Notes under the pieces: generated by a model
Databases searched by the model: none
Told to the model about the DNA's origin: nothing
The model's input: the letters and a program-made list of their open reading frames with translations, nothing else
NCBI GenBank assembly: GCA_004799545.1
Contig: SSMU01000014.1
Span: 124,001-188,000, forward strand
DNA length: 64,000 nt
Direction of reading: 5' to 3'
DNA from: Phenylobacterium sp.
GTDB lineage: Bacteria > Pseudomonadota > Alphaproteobacteria > Caulobacterales > Caulobacteraceae
Part shown: one piece after another, positions 9,186 to 17,590 of the stretch
Layout of the letters: each line of letters starts with the position of its first letter
How positions within the stretch are numbered: the first letter of the stretch is position 1
Made by a program: the position numbers and the translations under genes

Positions 9186-10415
9186 ATGTCCGGTGACAAC
9201 ATTTTTTCGGGCCTGAAGGTCGTCGATATGGCGAGCTTCATCGCCGGCCCCGGGGCGGCGGTGATGCTGTCGGACTTCGGCGCCGACGTGGTCAAGGTCG
9301 AGCCGCCCAACGGCGACACCTGGCGGATCGGCTACAAGGTCCCGCCCGAGCCCGCCGCCGACGACAACTACCCCTGGCATCTGAACAACCGCAACAAGCG
9401 CGGCCTGGCGCTCGACCTCAAGGCGCCCGAGGCCCGGGAGGTGGTGCGCCGGCTGGTCGAATGGGCCGACGTGCTGATCGTCAACACCCCCCATCCCGCC
9501 CGCAAGAAGCTGGGCCTCGAGTACGACGACGTGAAGGCGTGGAATCCGCGGCTCATCTACGCCGACGTCACGGGCTTCGGCGAAGAGGGTCCCGACGCCC
9601 ACCTGCCGGGTTTCGACATCACCGCCTACTGGGCGCGCAGCGGGCTCCTGTCGCTGACCCGCGACGCCGGCGTGCCGCCGACCCTGCCGGTGTCGGGCAG
9701 CGGCGACCACGCCACGGCCGTCGGGCTGTTCTCGGCCATCGTCACCGGCCTCTACCGGCGCGAGCGGACGGGCGAGGGCTCCTACGTCTCCACGTCGCTG
9801 CTGGCGGCGGGCATCTGGGCCTGCGCCGTCCCTGTGCAGGCCGCCCTGGCCGGCGGGACCTTCTATCCGCCGCATGATCGCAGGCAGCCGGCCAACGCCA
9901 CCTTCAACGTCTATCGCGCCGCGGACGACACCTGGTTCCTGATCGTCATGACGCCGGACAAGTGGGCGGGCTTCACGGCTTCGATCGCCCGGCCCGATCT
10001 CGCCAGCGATCCGCGCTTCGCCAGTCCGGCCAAGCAGATGGCCCACGCGATCGAGCTCACGGCGATCCTCGACGACATCTTCGCGGGCCAGCCCATGGGG
10101 CACTGGGCCGAGGTCCTGGAGACCGCCGGCGTGCCCTTCGGCGTGGTCAGCGGTCCGGACGAAGTGATCAAGGACCCGCAACTTGCGGCCAACAACATCG
10201 TCGTGCCGCTGGAGGGGGCCGGCGGCAAGCTCACCTCGACGGTGAGCAGCCCGATCGAGGTGCATGGCGTGGCCAAGCGACCGGCGCATCGCGCGCCGGA
10301 GCTCGGCGAGCACAACGAGGAGATCCTGCGCGAGATCGGCTTCGACGCCGCGCGGATCGCAGCCTTCGCCGACGCCCAGGTGATCGCCGGTCGCCGCCGC
10401 AGCGCCGCCGCCTAG
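9186..10415 (+). CDS. Family III CoA-transferase (CaiB/BaiF/Frc type)
   Basis: A 409-residue class III CoA-transferase. Such enzymes move CoA from an acyl-CoA donor to a free carboxylate through aspartyl-CoA intermediates. The N-terminal motif GLKVVDMASFIAGPGAA, the nucleotide-fold stretch LSDFGADVVKVEPP and the catalytic Asp in PGFDITAYWARSG (about residue 144) are all visible. Length matches the family (about 400). In this operon the likely job is to activate the incoming carboxylic acid to its CoA ester, or to recycle CoA from the end product, giving the dehydrogenase its substrate. The substrate could be a carnitine-like, dicarboxylic or branched acid; nothing in the sequence fixes it. 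Confidence 0.92.
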   Translation: MSGDNIFSGLKVVDMASFIAGPGAAVMLSDFGADVVKVEPPNGDTWRIGYKVPPEPAADDNYPWHLNNRNKRGLALDLKAPEAREVVRRLVEWADVLIVNTPHPARKKLGLEYDDVKAWNPRLIYADVTGFGEEGPDAHLPGFDITAYWARSGLLSLTRDAGVPPTLPVSGSGDHATAVGLFSAIVTGLYRRERTGEGSYVSTSLLAAGIWACAVPVQAALAGGTFYPPHDRRQPANATFNVYRAADDTWFLIVMTPDKWAGFTASIARPDLASDPRFASPAKQMAHAIELTAILDDIFAGQPMGHWAEVLETAGVPFGVVSGPDEVIKDPQLAANNIVVPLEGAGGKLTSTVSSPIEVHGVAKRPAHRAPELGEHNEEILREIGFDAARIAAFADAQVIAGRRRSAAA

Positions 10416-10439
10416 CCCCGCTTTTCAGGAGCCCGAGAC

Positions 10440-11375
10440 ATGAACCTTCCCCATCCGACGACGGCGACAGCCGCCCGCGCCGACACGACGCCGCGCCTCT
10501 TCGTCCTGAACCTCAGCGCCGGCTCCGTCCTCTCGATGACCCCCGACGGCAAGGACCAGCAGGTGATCGCCTCGCGGTGCCATATGCCCGATGGCGTGGC
10601 CGTCGATGTCGACGCCGGGCGCGTCTACTGGACCAACATGGGCGTCCCCGACGTCGACGACGGCACGATCGAGCGCGCCGACCTGGACGGCTCGAACCGC
10701 GTCACCATCGTCCCGCAAGGCGTCACCCACACGCCCAAGCAGATCCACCTCGAGACCGAGAGCGGCAAGCTCTACTGGTCCGACCGCGAGGGCATGCGGG
10801 TGATGCGCTGCAACCTCGACGGCTCGGCGGTGGAGACCCTGGTGGTCACCGGCGATCCGAAGGCCGACCGCGGCGACCAGACGAGGTGGTGCGTCGGCAT
10901 CGCCATCGATCCGCAGGCGGGCGAGATCTACTGGACCCAGAAGGGCTCCGACAACGCCGGCGTCGGCCGCATCCTCCGCGCCGGCATCGAGCTGCCGCCT
11001 GGTCAGACCGCGGCGAACCGCTCCGACGTCGAAGTCTGGATCGACCGCCTGCCGGAGCCGATCGACCTGGAGATCGATCACGAGCAGCGATTGCTCTACT
11101 GGACCGACCGGGGCGACCCGCCGAACGGCAACACCGTCAACCGGGCGTCGCTGGACTCGCCCCCCGGAAAGGCCCGCCCGGAGATCGTGCTCACCCATCT
11201 CATGGAGGGGATCGGCCTGGCGCTCGATGCGCCCGGCGAGCGGATGTTCGTCACCGACCTCGGCGGTTCGGTCTACGTCGCCGGCCTCGATGGCTCGCAG
11301 GGCCACCCGATCCTCTTCGCCCAGGGCAACCTCAGCGGCGTCGCCTACGCCGAGCTTCCCACCGCGAAGGCCTGA
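10440..11375 (+). CDS. YWTD (LDL-receptor class B) beta-propeller protein
   Basis: Encodes 311 residues with repeats typical of YWTD/LDLR-B six-bladed propellers: YWTN at residues 63-66, YWSD at 112-115, YWTQ at 164-167 and YWTD at 220-223. Each is followed by a polar loop and then an I-x-R-A-D/N-LDGS-type strand. No signal peptide is apparent, so the protein may be cytoplasmic, unlike eukaryotic YWTD domains. Bacterial members are usually uncharacterised; related propeller folds (SMP-30/gluconolactonase) are metal-dependent lactonases. It sits 24 bases after the CoA-transferase and 2 bases before the next crotonase, so it is part of the operon. A lactone or ester hydrolase role, or binding of a pathway intermediate, is inference only. 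Confidence 0.85.
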   Translation: MNLPHPTTATAARADTTPRLFVLNLSAGSVLSMTPDGKDQQVIASRCHMPDGVAVDVDAGRVYWTNMGVPDVDDGTIERADLDGSNRVTIVPQGVTHTPKQIHLETESGKLYWSDREGMRVMRCNLDGSAVETLVVTGDPKADRGDQTRWCVGIAIDPQAGEIYWTQKGSDNAGVGRILRAGIELPPGQTAANRSDVEVWIDRLPEPIDLEIDHEQRLLYWTDRGDPPNGNTVNRASLDSPPGKARPEIVLTHLMEGIGLALDAPGERMFVTDLGGSVYVAGLDGSQGHPILFAQGNLSGVAYAELPTAKA

Positions 11376-11377
11376 CC

Positions 11378-12145
11378 ATGCAGATCCTCACCAACCGGGA
11401 AGGCCCGGTCCTGCGGCTGCAGATCAACCGGCCGGAGAAGCGCAACGCCCTGACGCTCGAGATGTACGCGCAGATGACCTCGGCGCTGCAGGAGGCCGAT
11501 CGCGATCCGGCGGTGCGGGTCGTGCTGATCCACGGCCAGCCGGACACCTTCAGCAGCGGCAACGACCTGCAGGACTTCGTGCAGGCGCCCCCCGCCGGCG
11601 ATGACTCCCCGGTTGGCCGGTTCATCACCGCCATCAGCCGGGCGCGTAAGCCGCTGGTCGCCGCCGTGGCCGGTCCGGCCGTGGGCATCGGGACGACCAT
11701 GCTGCTGCACTGCGATTTCGTGTTCGCCGCGGAGGACACGCGGTTCCAGCTGCCGTTCGTCAACCTGGCCCTGCTGCCGGAAGCGGGCTCCAGCCTCCTG
11801 CTGCCGATGCAGATCGGCTACCTCCGCGCTGCGGAGCTGCTGATGCTGGGCGCGCCGTTCTCGGCGGCGAAGGCGCTGCAGTACGGACTGGTCACCGAGG
11901 TTTGCCCGGACGGCCCCGCGGCGGTGAGGGTCGCGCAGGCGACGGCGGCGCAGCTGGCGGCCAAGCCCCCCGCCGCGCTGCATCTGATCAAGCAGCTCCT
12001 GAAGCGGCCGCAGGCCGAGCCGCTCGCCGCGCAGATCGGCGACGAAACCCGACACTTCGTGGAGCAGGTTCGATCGCCGGAAGCCGCCGAGGCCCTCCAC
12101 GCCTTCTTCGAGAAGCGGGCGCCGGACTTCGCACAGTTCGCCTGA
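11378..12145 (+). CDS. Crotonase-family protein, probably enoyl-CoA isomerase-like
   Basis: Encodes 255 residues. The ATG at 11378 comes two bases after the preceding stop, indicating tight coupling. Crotonase fold signatures are FSSGNDLQDF (oxyanion hole) and PAVGIGTTML. Unlike the first operon crotonase, the two hydratase glutamates are absent: the first position reads GIGTTMLLHCD and the second reads FQLPFVNLALLPEAG. The Glu in LPEAGSS and the FVNL context are typical of the delta3-delta2-enoyl-CoA isomerase (ECI/PaaG-like) branch, so isomerisation or another crotonase chemistry is more likely than hydration. The C-terminus ends in FFEKRAPDF, the usual family tail. Confidence 0.87.
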   Translation: MQILTNREGPVLRLQINRPEKRNALTLEMYAQMTSALQEADRDPAVRVVLIHGQPDTFSSGNDLQDFVQAPPAGDDSPVGRFITAISRARKPLVAAVAGPAVGIGTTMLLHCDFVFAAEDTRFQLPFVNLALLPEAGSSLLLPMQIGYLRAAELLMLGAPFSAAKALQYGLVTEVCPDGPAAVRVAQATAAQLAAKPPAALHLIKQLLKRPQAEPLAAQIGDETRHFVEQVRSPEAAEALHAFFEKRAPDFAQFA

Positions 12146-12195
12146 GCCGCGTCCCAGCCGCGCGGCGCCACCCCCCAAAGAAAGCGAGACCTGAC

Positions 12196-13170
12196 ATGAC
12201 CGACCATACTCCCATCCGCCGCGTCGCCATCATCGGAACCGGCGTCATCGGCGCGAGCTGGACCACGCTGTTCCTGGCCAAGGGCCTGGATGTCGTGGCG
12301 ACCGACGTGGCGCCGAACGCGGAGGCTGCGCTCCGCGACTTCGTCGACAAGGCCTGGCCCGCCATGGAGGATCTGGGCCTTGTCCCTGGCGCCTCGCGCG
12401 ACCGGCTGAAATTCGACGCCAAGCTCGAAAGCGCCGTCGCGGGCGCCGACCTGGTCCAGGAGAACGGCCCCGAGCGCATCGCCTTCAAGCAGGAGCTCTA
12501 CGCCAAGCTCGACGAGCTGCTGCCCGCGAAGGTGATCATCGCCTCATCCTCGTCCGGCCTGACGATGAGCGAGATCCAGAAGGCCTGCCGCCAGCATCCC
12601 GAGCGTTGCCTCATCGGCCACCCGTTCAACCCCCCGCACCTGATCCCGCTGGTCGAGCTGGTCGGCGGGGCCGCGACCTCCAAGGAGACGATCGACCGGG
12701 CCGCGGCCTTCTACGACGGCCTCGGCAAGCGCACCGTCCGCCTGAACAAGGAGGTGCCCGGTCACGTCGCCAACCGGCTGGCGGCGGCGCTGATCCGCGA
12801 GGTCTTCTATCTGGTCGACGAGGACGTCATCAGCGTGGCCGACGCGGACGCGGCGGTCAGCTACGGCCCCGGCCTGCGCTGGGGCGTGATGGGCCCGACC
12901 CTCCTCTACCACCTGGGCGGCGGCCCCGGCGGCATCGACCACTGGTTCGACCAGTTCACCGGGCCGATCACCGCCTGGTGGAAGGTGCTCGGCGATCCGC
13001 AGATCACCCCGCAGATGCGGGCCAAGATCACCGCCGGCGTAATGGCCGAGGCCGACGGCCGGTCACTGGAGGATCTGTCGGCCGAGCGGGACGCCGCGCT
13101 GATGGGCCTCCTCAAGGTCCGCAAGTCGGTCGGAGCGGCGCACAGGAGCGAGAGCCGTGACGCTGCCTGA
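12196..13170 (+). CDS. 3-hydroxyacyl-CoA dehydrogenase family oxidoreductase (carnitine dehydrogenase-like)
   Basis: A 324-residue NAD-dependent dehydrogenase. The Rossmann motif IGTGVIGASW is at residues 14-23, QENGPER near 80, SSSSGL near 118, the catalytic His in GHPFNPPHL and its partner Glu in PLVELVGG near 140-155, and EVPGHVANRL near 190. The C-terminal section GPGLRWGVMGPTLLYHLGG resembles L-carnitine dehydrogenase and lambda-crystallin/L-gulonate dehydrogenase more than the fatty-acid enzymes. The activity is therefore oxidation of a 3-hydroxy group, on either a CoA ester or a free 3-hydroxy acid such as carnitine. AAAGCGAG before the ATG is a fair ribosome site. The gene overlaps the next by 14 bases. 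Confidence 0.88.
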   Translation: MTDHTPIRRVAIIGTGVIGASWTTLFLAKGLDVVATDVAPNAEAALRDFVDKAWPAMEDLGLVPGASRDRLKFDAKLESAVAGADLVQENGPERIAFKQELYAKLDELLPAKVIIASSSSGLTMSEIQKACRQHPERCLIGHPFNPPHLIPLVELVGGAATSKETIDRAAAFYDGLGKRTVRLNKEVPGHVANRLAAALIREVFYLVDEDVISVADADAAVSYGPGLRWGVMGPTLLYHLGGGPGGIDHWFDQFTGPITAWWKVLGDPQITPQMRAKITAGVMAEADGRSLEDLSAERDAALMGLLKVRKSVGAAHRSESRDAA

Positions 13171-14521
13171 CCGGTCCGCCGGGACCCGCCCCCGCGTCGT
13201 CATCGTGGGGGCGGGCTTCGCCGGGGTCGCGGCGGCCAGGGCGCTGGCGCGTTGCCACGTCGACGTGCTGCTGCTCGACCGCCGCAACCACCACATCTTC
13301 CAGCCGCTGCTCTACCAGGTCGCCACCGCGGTCCTGGCGCCCAGCGACGTCGCCACGCCGATCCGCGCCATCGCGGCGACGCAGCCCAATCTCACGGTGG
13401 AGATGGCCGACGTCACGGCCATCGACCTCGCCACCCAAACCCTCTCCGCTGCGCTGCCCGACAGCCGGACGATCAAGATCGGCTTCGACTACCTGATCGT
13501 GGCGACCGGCGTCCGGCCGAGCTACTACGGTCACGACGAGTTCGCGGCCCACGCCCCGGCCCTGAAGACGCTGGGCGACGCCGAGGCGATCCGCAGCAAG
13601 ATCCTCAGCGCCTTCGAGCTGGCGGAGCTGACCGACGATCCCGTCGAGCGTTCGCGGCTCACAACCTTCGTGCTGGTTGGCGCCGGCCCCACGGGCGTCG
13701 AGCTCGCGGCCAGCATCGCCCAGATGGCCAGGGTGACCTTGAAGCGGGACTTCCGGCGGCTGCATCCGGACCAGACGAAGGTGATCCTGCTGGAAGGCGG
13801 CGACCGGGTCCTGCCGACCTTCGATCCGAAGCTTGCCGCCGCCGCCGCCCGCCAACTGGCGCGGCTGGGCGTGGAGGTGCGCACCGGGGCGATCGCCCAA
13901 GCCGTGGACGCCGACGGCGTGGTCGTGGCGGGGCAGCGCGTCCGCGCGGCCACCGTGCTTTGGACCGCCGGGGTCGCGGCCTCGCCGCTGGCCGCCCAGG
14001 CGGGCGCTCCGACCGACCGCGCCGGCCGCGCCCAGGTGGGCGCGCACCTGGAGACCGAGGCGGGCTCGGGCGTCTTCGTGGTCGGCGACGCGGCCAGCCT
14101 GGCGCAGGACGGCAAGCCGGTTCCCGGCGTCGCCCAGGCGGCGCTGCAGCAGGGGGTCTATGTGGGCCGCGTGATCGCCAGCCGGGTGGGCGGCCATGCG
14201 GCGGAGCACGCCTTCCACTATTTCAACAAGGGATCCATGGCGGTCGTCGGCAAGGATTTCGCCGTCCTGGAGTCGCCTGTGGCGAAGATCAGCGGCCGGC
14301 TCACCTGGCTGGTCTGGGCGCTGGTCCACATCAGCACCCTGCCGCGGCTGCAGAACCAGCTGCGCGTCAACGTCCAGTGGCTGTGGAGCTATTTCACCGG
14401 CCAGCGCGGGTCGCGGCTGATCGCCGAGCCCGTGTCGCCGCCGCCGCCGCGACCGGCCCAGCCGGCCGCGCTCGCCGACAGCCTGGTTATCGATCGAGGC
14501 CGGCGCCCGAGCGTCGCGTGA
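13157..14521 (+). CDS. NADH dehydrogenase-like FAD oxidoreductase (NDH-2 family)
   Basis: Encodes 454 residues from GTG 13157, preceded by CAGGAGCGAG and overlapping the previous gene. FAD-binding GAGFAG is near residue 20 and the NAD-binding GAGPTGVELA near residue 175. The FQPLLYQVAT motif and VVGDAAS near residue 315 are characteristic of type II NADH dehydrogenases. The C-terminal amphipathic region (about 380-420, WLVWALVHISTLP...WLWSYF) would attach it to the inner face of the membrane. NDH-2 passes electrons from NADH to quinone without pumping protons. Linked to the dehydrogenases upstream, it could re-oxidise NADH formed by the pathway. It ends 77 bases before the convergent emrA-like gene. 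Confidence 0.9.
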   Translation: MTLPDRSAGTRPRVVIVGAGFAGVAAARALARCHVDVLLLDRRNHHIFQPLLYQVATAVLAPSDVATPIRAIAATQPNLTVEMADVTAIDLATQTLSAALPDSRTIKIGFDYLIVATGVRPSYYGHDEFAAHAPALKTLGDAEAIRSKILSAFELAELTDDPVERSRLTTFVLVGAGPTGVELAASIAQMARVTLKRDFRRLHPDQTKVILLEGGDRVLPTFDPKLAAAAARQLARLGVEVRTGAIAQAVDADGVVVAGQRVRAATVLWTAGVAASPLAAQAGAPTDRAGRAQVGAHLETEAGSGVFVVGDAASLAQDGKPVPGVAQAALQQGVYVGRVIASRVGGHAAEHAFHYFNKGSMAVVGKDFAVLESPVAKISGRLTWLVWALVHISTLPRLQNQLRVNVQWLWSYFTGQRGSRLIAEPVSPPPPRPAQPAALADSLVIDRGRRPSVA

Positions 14522-14598
14522 CCGACGCGGCGCCGCCGGCGTCGACCCACAGCTCCGGCGCGTCGAAGCGCGCCTCCTAAGATCGAGACTCCGGGCGG

Positions 14599-15708
14599 CT
14601 ATCTGCGGGTGTCGACCCGCGCCTCCACCGACATGCCGGGGCTGAGCCGTTCAAAGTCCGGCTGGCCGGCGGCGACCGCGATCCGGACCCCGATCCGCTG
14701 TGGGACCTTCACGAAATTGCCCGTGGCGTTGTCGGGCTTGAGCACGGCGAATTCCGAGCCGGCGGCCGGAGAAAGATCCTCCACCCGGCCGCGGAAGCGG
14801 GCGCCGCCGAGCGCGTCGACCGTGAAGCTCGCCGGGTCGCCCCGCCGGACGTGGTGGGTCTGGGCTTCCTTGAAGTCGGCGATGATCCAGCGGTCGGCCG
14901 GGATCAGCGAGACCATCTGGGTCCCGTTGGTCACATACTGGCCGAGGCGGACGCCGATCTCGCCCAGCTGCCCGGCTTCCGGCGCGCGGATCACCGTATG
15001 GTCGAGGTCGATCTCGGCCAGGCGCAGTTGCGCCCGGGCGGCCTCGACGTTGGCTTCCAGCCCGCCCCGGCCGACGTCCACCGTGCGGATGTCCTGGTGG
15101 GCGATCTCGGCGGCGGCGCGGGCCTGCAGCACCTGCGCCTCGGCGGCGTGGAAGCCCGCCAGGTTCTGGTCGCGCTCCCTGACGGACACCGAGCCGTCCC
15201 GGACAAGATCGTCGTCCCGCGCCTTGTCGGCGCGGGCGCGGACCAGCTGGGCTTCGGCGCTGGCCAGATTGGCCATCTGGCCCTGCAGGCCGGCGGTCCG
15301 CGCGGCGTGGGCCTGGGTGCTGTTCGCCAGGGCGGCGAGGGCGGCGTCCAGATTGGCCCGCGCCTGGTCGACGCGGGCGCGGTAGATCCGGTCGTCCACC
15401 CGCGCCAGCACCTGGCCCGGCTGCACCCGCTGGTAGTCGCCGACGTCCACCGCGACGACGTAGCCGCTGACCTGCGGGGCGATCACCGTCGTGCGGCCGT
15501 GGACATAGGCGTTGTCGGTGGTCTCCGCCGCGCCGCGGAACGGCGGCAGGTCCCAGGCGGCCAGGGCCACCAGCGCGGCCGCGCCGGCGGCGCCGACCGC
15601 CAGGGCGATGGCGACCGGATGGCGCTTCGACGGCCGCCAGGTGCGCGGCGGCGGATCTGGTTGCCGTGGGGACGCGGCGTCCGCCGCTGCGGTCGAAGGT
15701 TCGCTCAT
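14599..15708 (-). CDS. HlyD/EmrA-family membrane fusion protein of an efflux pump
   Basis: Encodes 369 residues from ATG 15708; the start overlaps the stop of the preceding transporter gene as ATGA, which fixes it. One membrane anchor lies at about residues 31-51, followed by the EmrA motif TTDNAYVHG near 62-70, a beta-barrel/lipoyl half GYVVAVDVGDYQRVQPGQ, a long alpha-hairpin rich in Ala/Gln (about 105-200) and the second lipoyl half VIRAPEAGQLGEIGVRLG. EmrA-type proteins bridge an MFS pump to an outer-membrane channel. The pump is the next gene upstream and a NodT-type channel is encoded divergently at 17591, so the tripartite system is complete here. Substrate is unknown; drugs, phenolics or siderophores are usual. 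Confidence 0.92.
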   Translation of the reverse strand: MSEPSTAAADAASPRQPDPPPRTWRPSKRHPVAIALAVGAAGAAALVALAAWDLPPFRGAAETTDNAYVHGRTTVIAPQVSGYVVAVDVGDYQRVQPGQVLARVDDRIYRARVDQARANLDAALAALANSTQAHAARTAGLQGQMANLASAEAQLVRARADKARDDDLVRDGSVSVRERDQNLAGFHAAEAQVLQARAAAEIAHQDIRTVDVGRGGLEANVEAARAQLRLAEIDLDHTVIRAPEAGQLGEIGVRLGQYVTNGTQMVSLIPADRWIIADFKEAQTHHVRRGDPASFTVDALGGARFRGRVEDLSPAAGSEFAVLKPDNATGNFVKVPQRIGVRIAVAAGQPDFERLSPGMSVEARVDTRR

Positions 15709-17327
15709 GGCCTGGGATCCGAAGGTGTCCGCCATCGCCGGCGGAGGAGGACCGCGGCGATGAACAGGGCGGTCGCCAGGGCGATGCCGACCACCAGGGT
15801 GAAGGTGTCGTTGAAGGCCAGCACCGTGGCCTCGCGATTGAGCGCGTCGCCGAGCAGCGCCGCGCTCCCCGCCGACCGAGCCGCGGGGTCGCCGATCGCG
15901 CCGGCGAGCGCGGCGGCGCCGCCCTGGAGGCGCGCAACGACCTGGGGATCGGCGGCGGACAGGTGTTCCGAAAGGGCCGCGGCATGGGCGTGGGCGCTGA
16001 TCGTCTGGACGGTCCCCAGCAGGGCCGAGCCGGTGAGGCCGCCGACGTTCTGCGTCACGCTGAACGGGACGATCACGCTGACCAGCACGTCCGCGCCCCG
16101 GCGCAGGACGCGCAGCATCCCGAACACCAGCGCCGGGCCGATGAACAGCGTCGTGCCGGCCCCGATGAGCGCCTGGCTGAGATAGAGTTGCGGTGGGCGG
16201 GTCAGGTTGCTGGCGTGGCTGTCCATCCAGGCGCCCAGGGCGATGGCCAGGCAGGCGGCGATCACCTGGTAGGGCAGGCGGCGCTCGGACACCGTGAGCA
16301 CGGCGAGCACCGCGCCGGCGACCATCGCCAGGGCCACGATCGCGAACAGCATCCGCAGCTGGTCGTTGGTCAGGCCGCCGGCCGACAGCAGGCCGACCGC
16401 GCCATAGGTCTGCTCGGCCAGCGCCAGCCGGACGACGGCGGCCACCAGGATGAAGCGCACCAGGTCTGGGCCACGCAGCCAGCGGAAGTCGAGCAGCGGC
16501 CGCGCCCGGCGGTGCTCGATCAGCACGCCGGCGACCGCGAGGGGCGCGGCGGCCGCCAGCGCCCAGCCGAGCCAGGGGGTGTCGGTCCACCAGAGGATGC
16601 GGCCCTCGGCCAGGACGGCGCAGATCAGCAGGGCGGCGGGCACGAAGAGGGCGATCGTCACCAGGTCGAGGCGTTCGAACGCCTTGGTCTTCACGGTGGG
16701 CGGCAGGGGCGCGAGGTTCAGCGCGGCGAGCAGGGTGAGGGCGACGCCGAGCTCCATAAGGTGCAGGCCCCGCCATCCGCCCTCGGCCAGCAGGTCCACG
16801 GGCACCAGCCGCGCCAGCGGCGTGCCGAGTTGCGGCAGCGAGATGCCGATCACCAGCGCCAGGGGCTGCAGTTTCCCGGGCAGGGCCTGCATCAGGTAAA
16901 GGACGGTGATGGTGATCAACACGGCCGCGGTCAGGCCGTCGACGCCGCGGATCACCACAGCGGAGGCATAGACCGGGGCGAGGACCTGCAGCAGCCCCGC
17001 CAGCACATAGGCGATCAATAGCCCGTTGAGCACCAGGGGGATGCCGAACTGGGCGCGCGCCTTCACGAGGGTGAGGTTGGCGGTGGCGTTCATGGCGACA
17101 TAGATCGCCGGCAATAGGCTCGCCTGGACCACGAAGACGCCCATCTCGCCGGCCAGGCTGCTGACGTTGGTGTTGACCAGCGCGTTGCCGAAGGTCGAGG
17201 CCGGGCCGGTCAGCAGAGCCACGCAGAAGCAGGCGATCCGCCGCGGCGTCGAGAGCGCCGGCGTATAGGGCGAGCCCGGCATGGCCGGCCGCTCCTCGGG
17301 GGCGAAGGCGTAGGCCTCGGCGGACAT
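15705..17327 (-). CDS. MFS transporter of the DHA2 (EmrB-like) family
   Basis: A 540-residue major facilitator with about 14 hydrophobic segments, the DHA2 topology. ATG 17327 is chosen because the conserved, membrane-spanning part begins soon after (RRIACFCVALLTG); the open frame upstream is compositionally unlike protein and the ribosome site is modest. Motifs include FVVQASLLPAIYVAMNATANL in TM2-3 and the DHA2-like tail with NREATVLAFNDTF before the last helix, as in EmrB. It exports substrates using the proton gradient, with the EmrA-like protein translationally coupled downstream. On the coding strand TATAAG (17396-17391) could be a -10 element, but its -35 partner is poor. Confidence 0.9.
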   Translation of the reverse strand: MSAEAYAFAPEERPAMPGSPYTPALSTPRRIACFCVALLTGPASTFGNALVNTNVSSLAGEMGVFVVQASLLPAIYVAMNATANLTLVKARAQFGIPLVLNGLLIAYVLAGLLQVLAPVYASAVVIRGVDGLTAAVLITITVLYLMQALPGKLQPLALVIGISLPQLGTPLARLVPVDLLAEGGWRGLHLMELGVALTLLAALNLAPLPPTVKTKAFERLDLVTIALFVPAALLICAVLAEGRILWWTDTPWLGWALAAAAPLAVAGVLIEHRRARPLLDFRWLRGPDLVRFILVAAVVRLALAEQTYGAVGLLSAGGLTNDQLRMLFAIVALAMVAGAVLAVLTVSERRLPYQVIAACLAIALGAWMDSHASNLTRPPQLYLSQALIGAGTTLFIGPALVFGMLRVLRRGADVLVSVIVPFSVTQNVGGLTGSALLGTVQTISAHAHAAALSEHLSAADPQVVARLQGGAAALAGAIGDPAARSAGSAALLGDALNREATVLAFNDTFTLVVGIALATALFIAAVLLRRRWRTPSDPRP

Positions 17328-17521
17328 CGACGAGCTCGGAACCTCGGCGCCAATCGCGCCGCCACAAGGTGTGGCCGAGAGCCGCGCCGGCTTATATTTC
17401 GAAGGCCGCAGAAGTTGACGAAAACGGCTACCGCCCGGCGCCGGCGGCGGGCCGGTGCGGGTCGATGCCGACGGTTGGCCGGCGCCCATCGCCATTTGGA
17501 TGATTCCGCCCCGAAATCGCA

Positions 17522-17554
17522 GCGCATCGGCGGAATGGCTTTCCGCCGATGCGC
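17522..17554. promoter_or_regulatory. Perfect 14-bp inverted repeat in the divergent efflux-gene spacer
   Basis: The arms at 17522-17535 (GCGCATCGGCGGAA) and 17541-17554 (TTCCGCCGATGCGC) are exact reverse complements separated by five bases. The repeat lies 37 bases upstream of the channel gene's ATG and within the 263-base spacer between divergent pump and channel genes. No T-run follows on either side, so it is not a simple terminator. It could be an operator for a repressor that controls both sides, or an RNA hairpin in the leader of the channel mRNA. No TetR or MarR gene is adjacent. Confidence 0.6.
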
Positions 17555-17590
17555 ACTCGGCCAATTTTGCGGTCCGCAAGGAGCCGCGCG

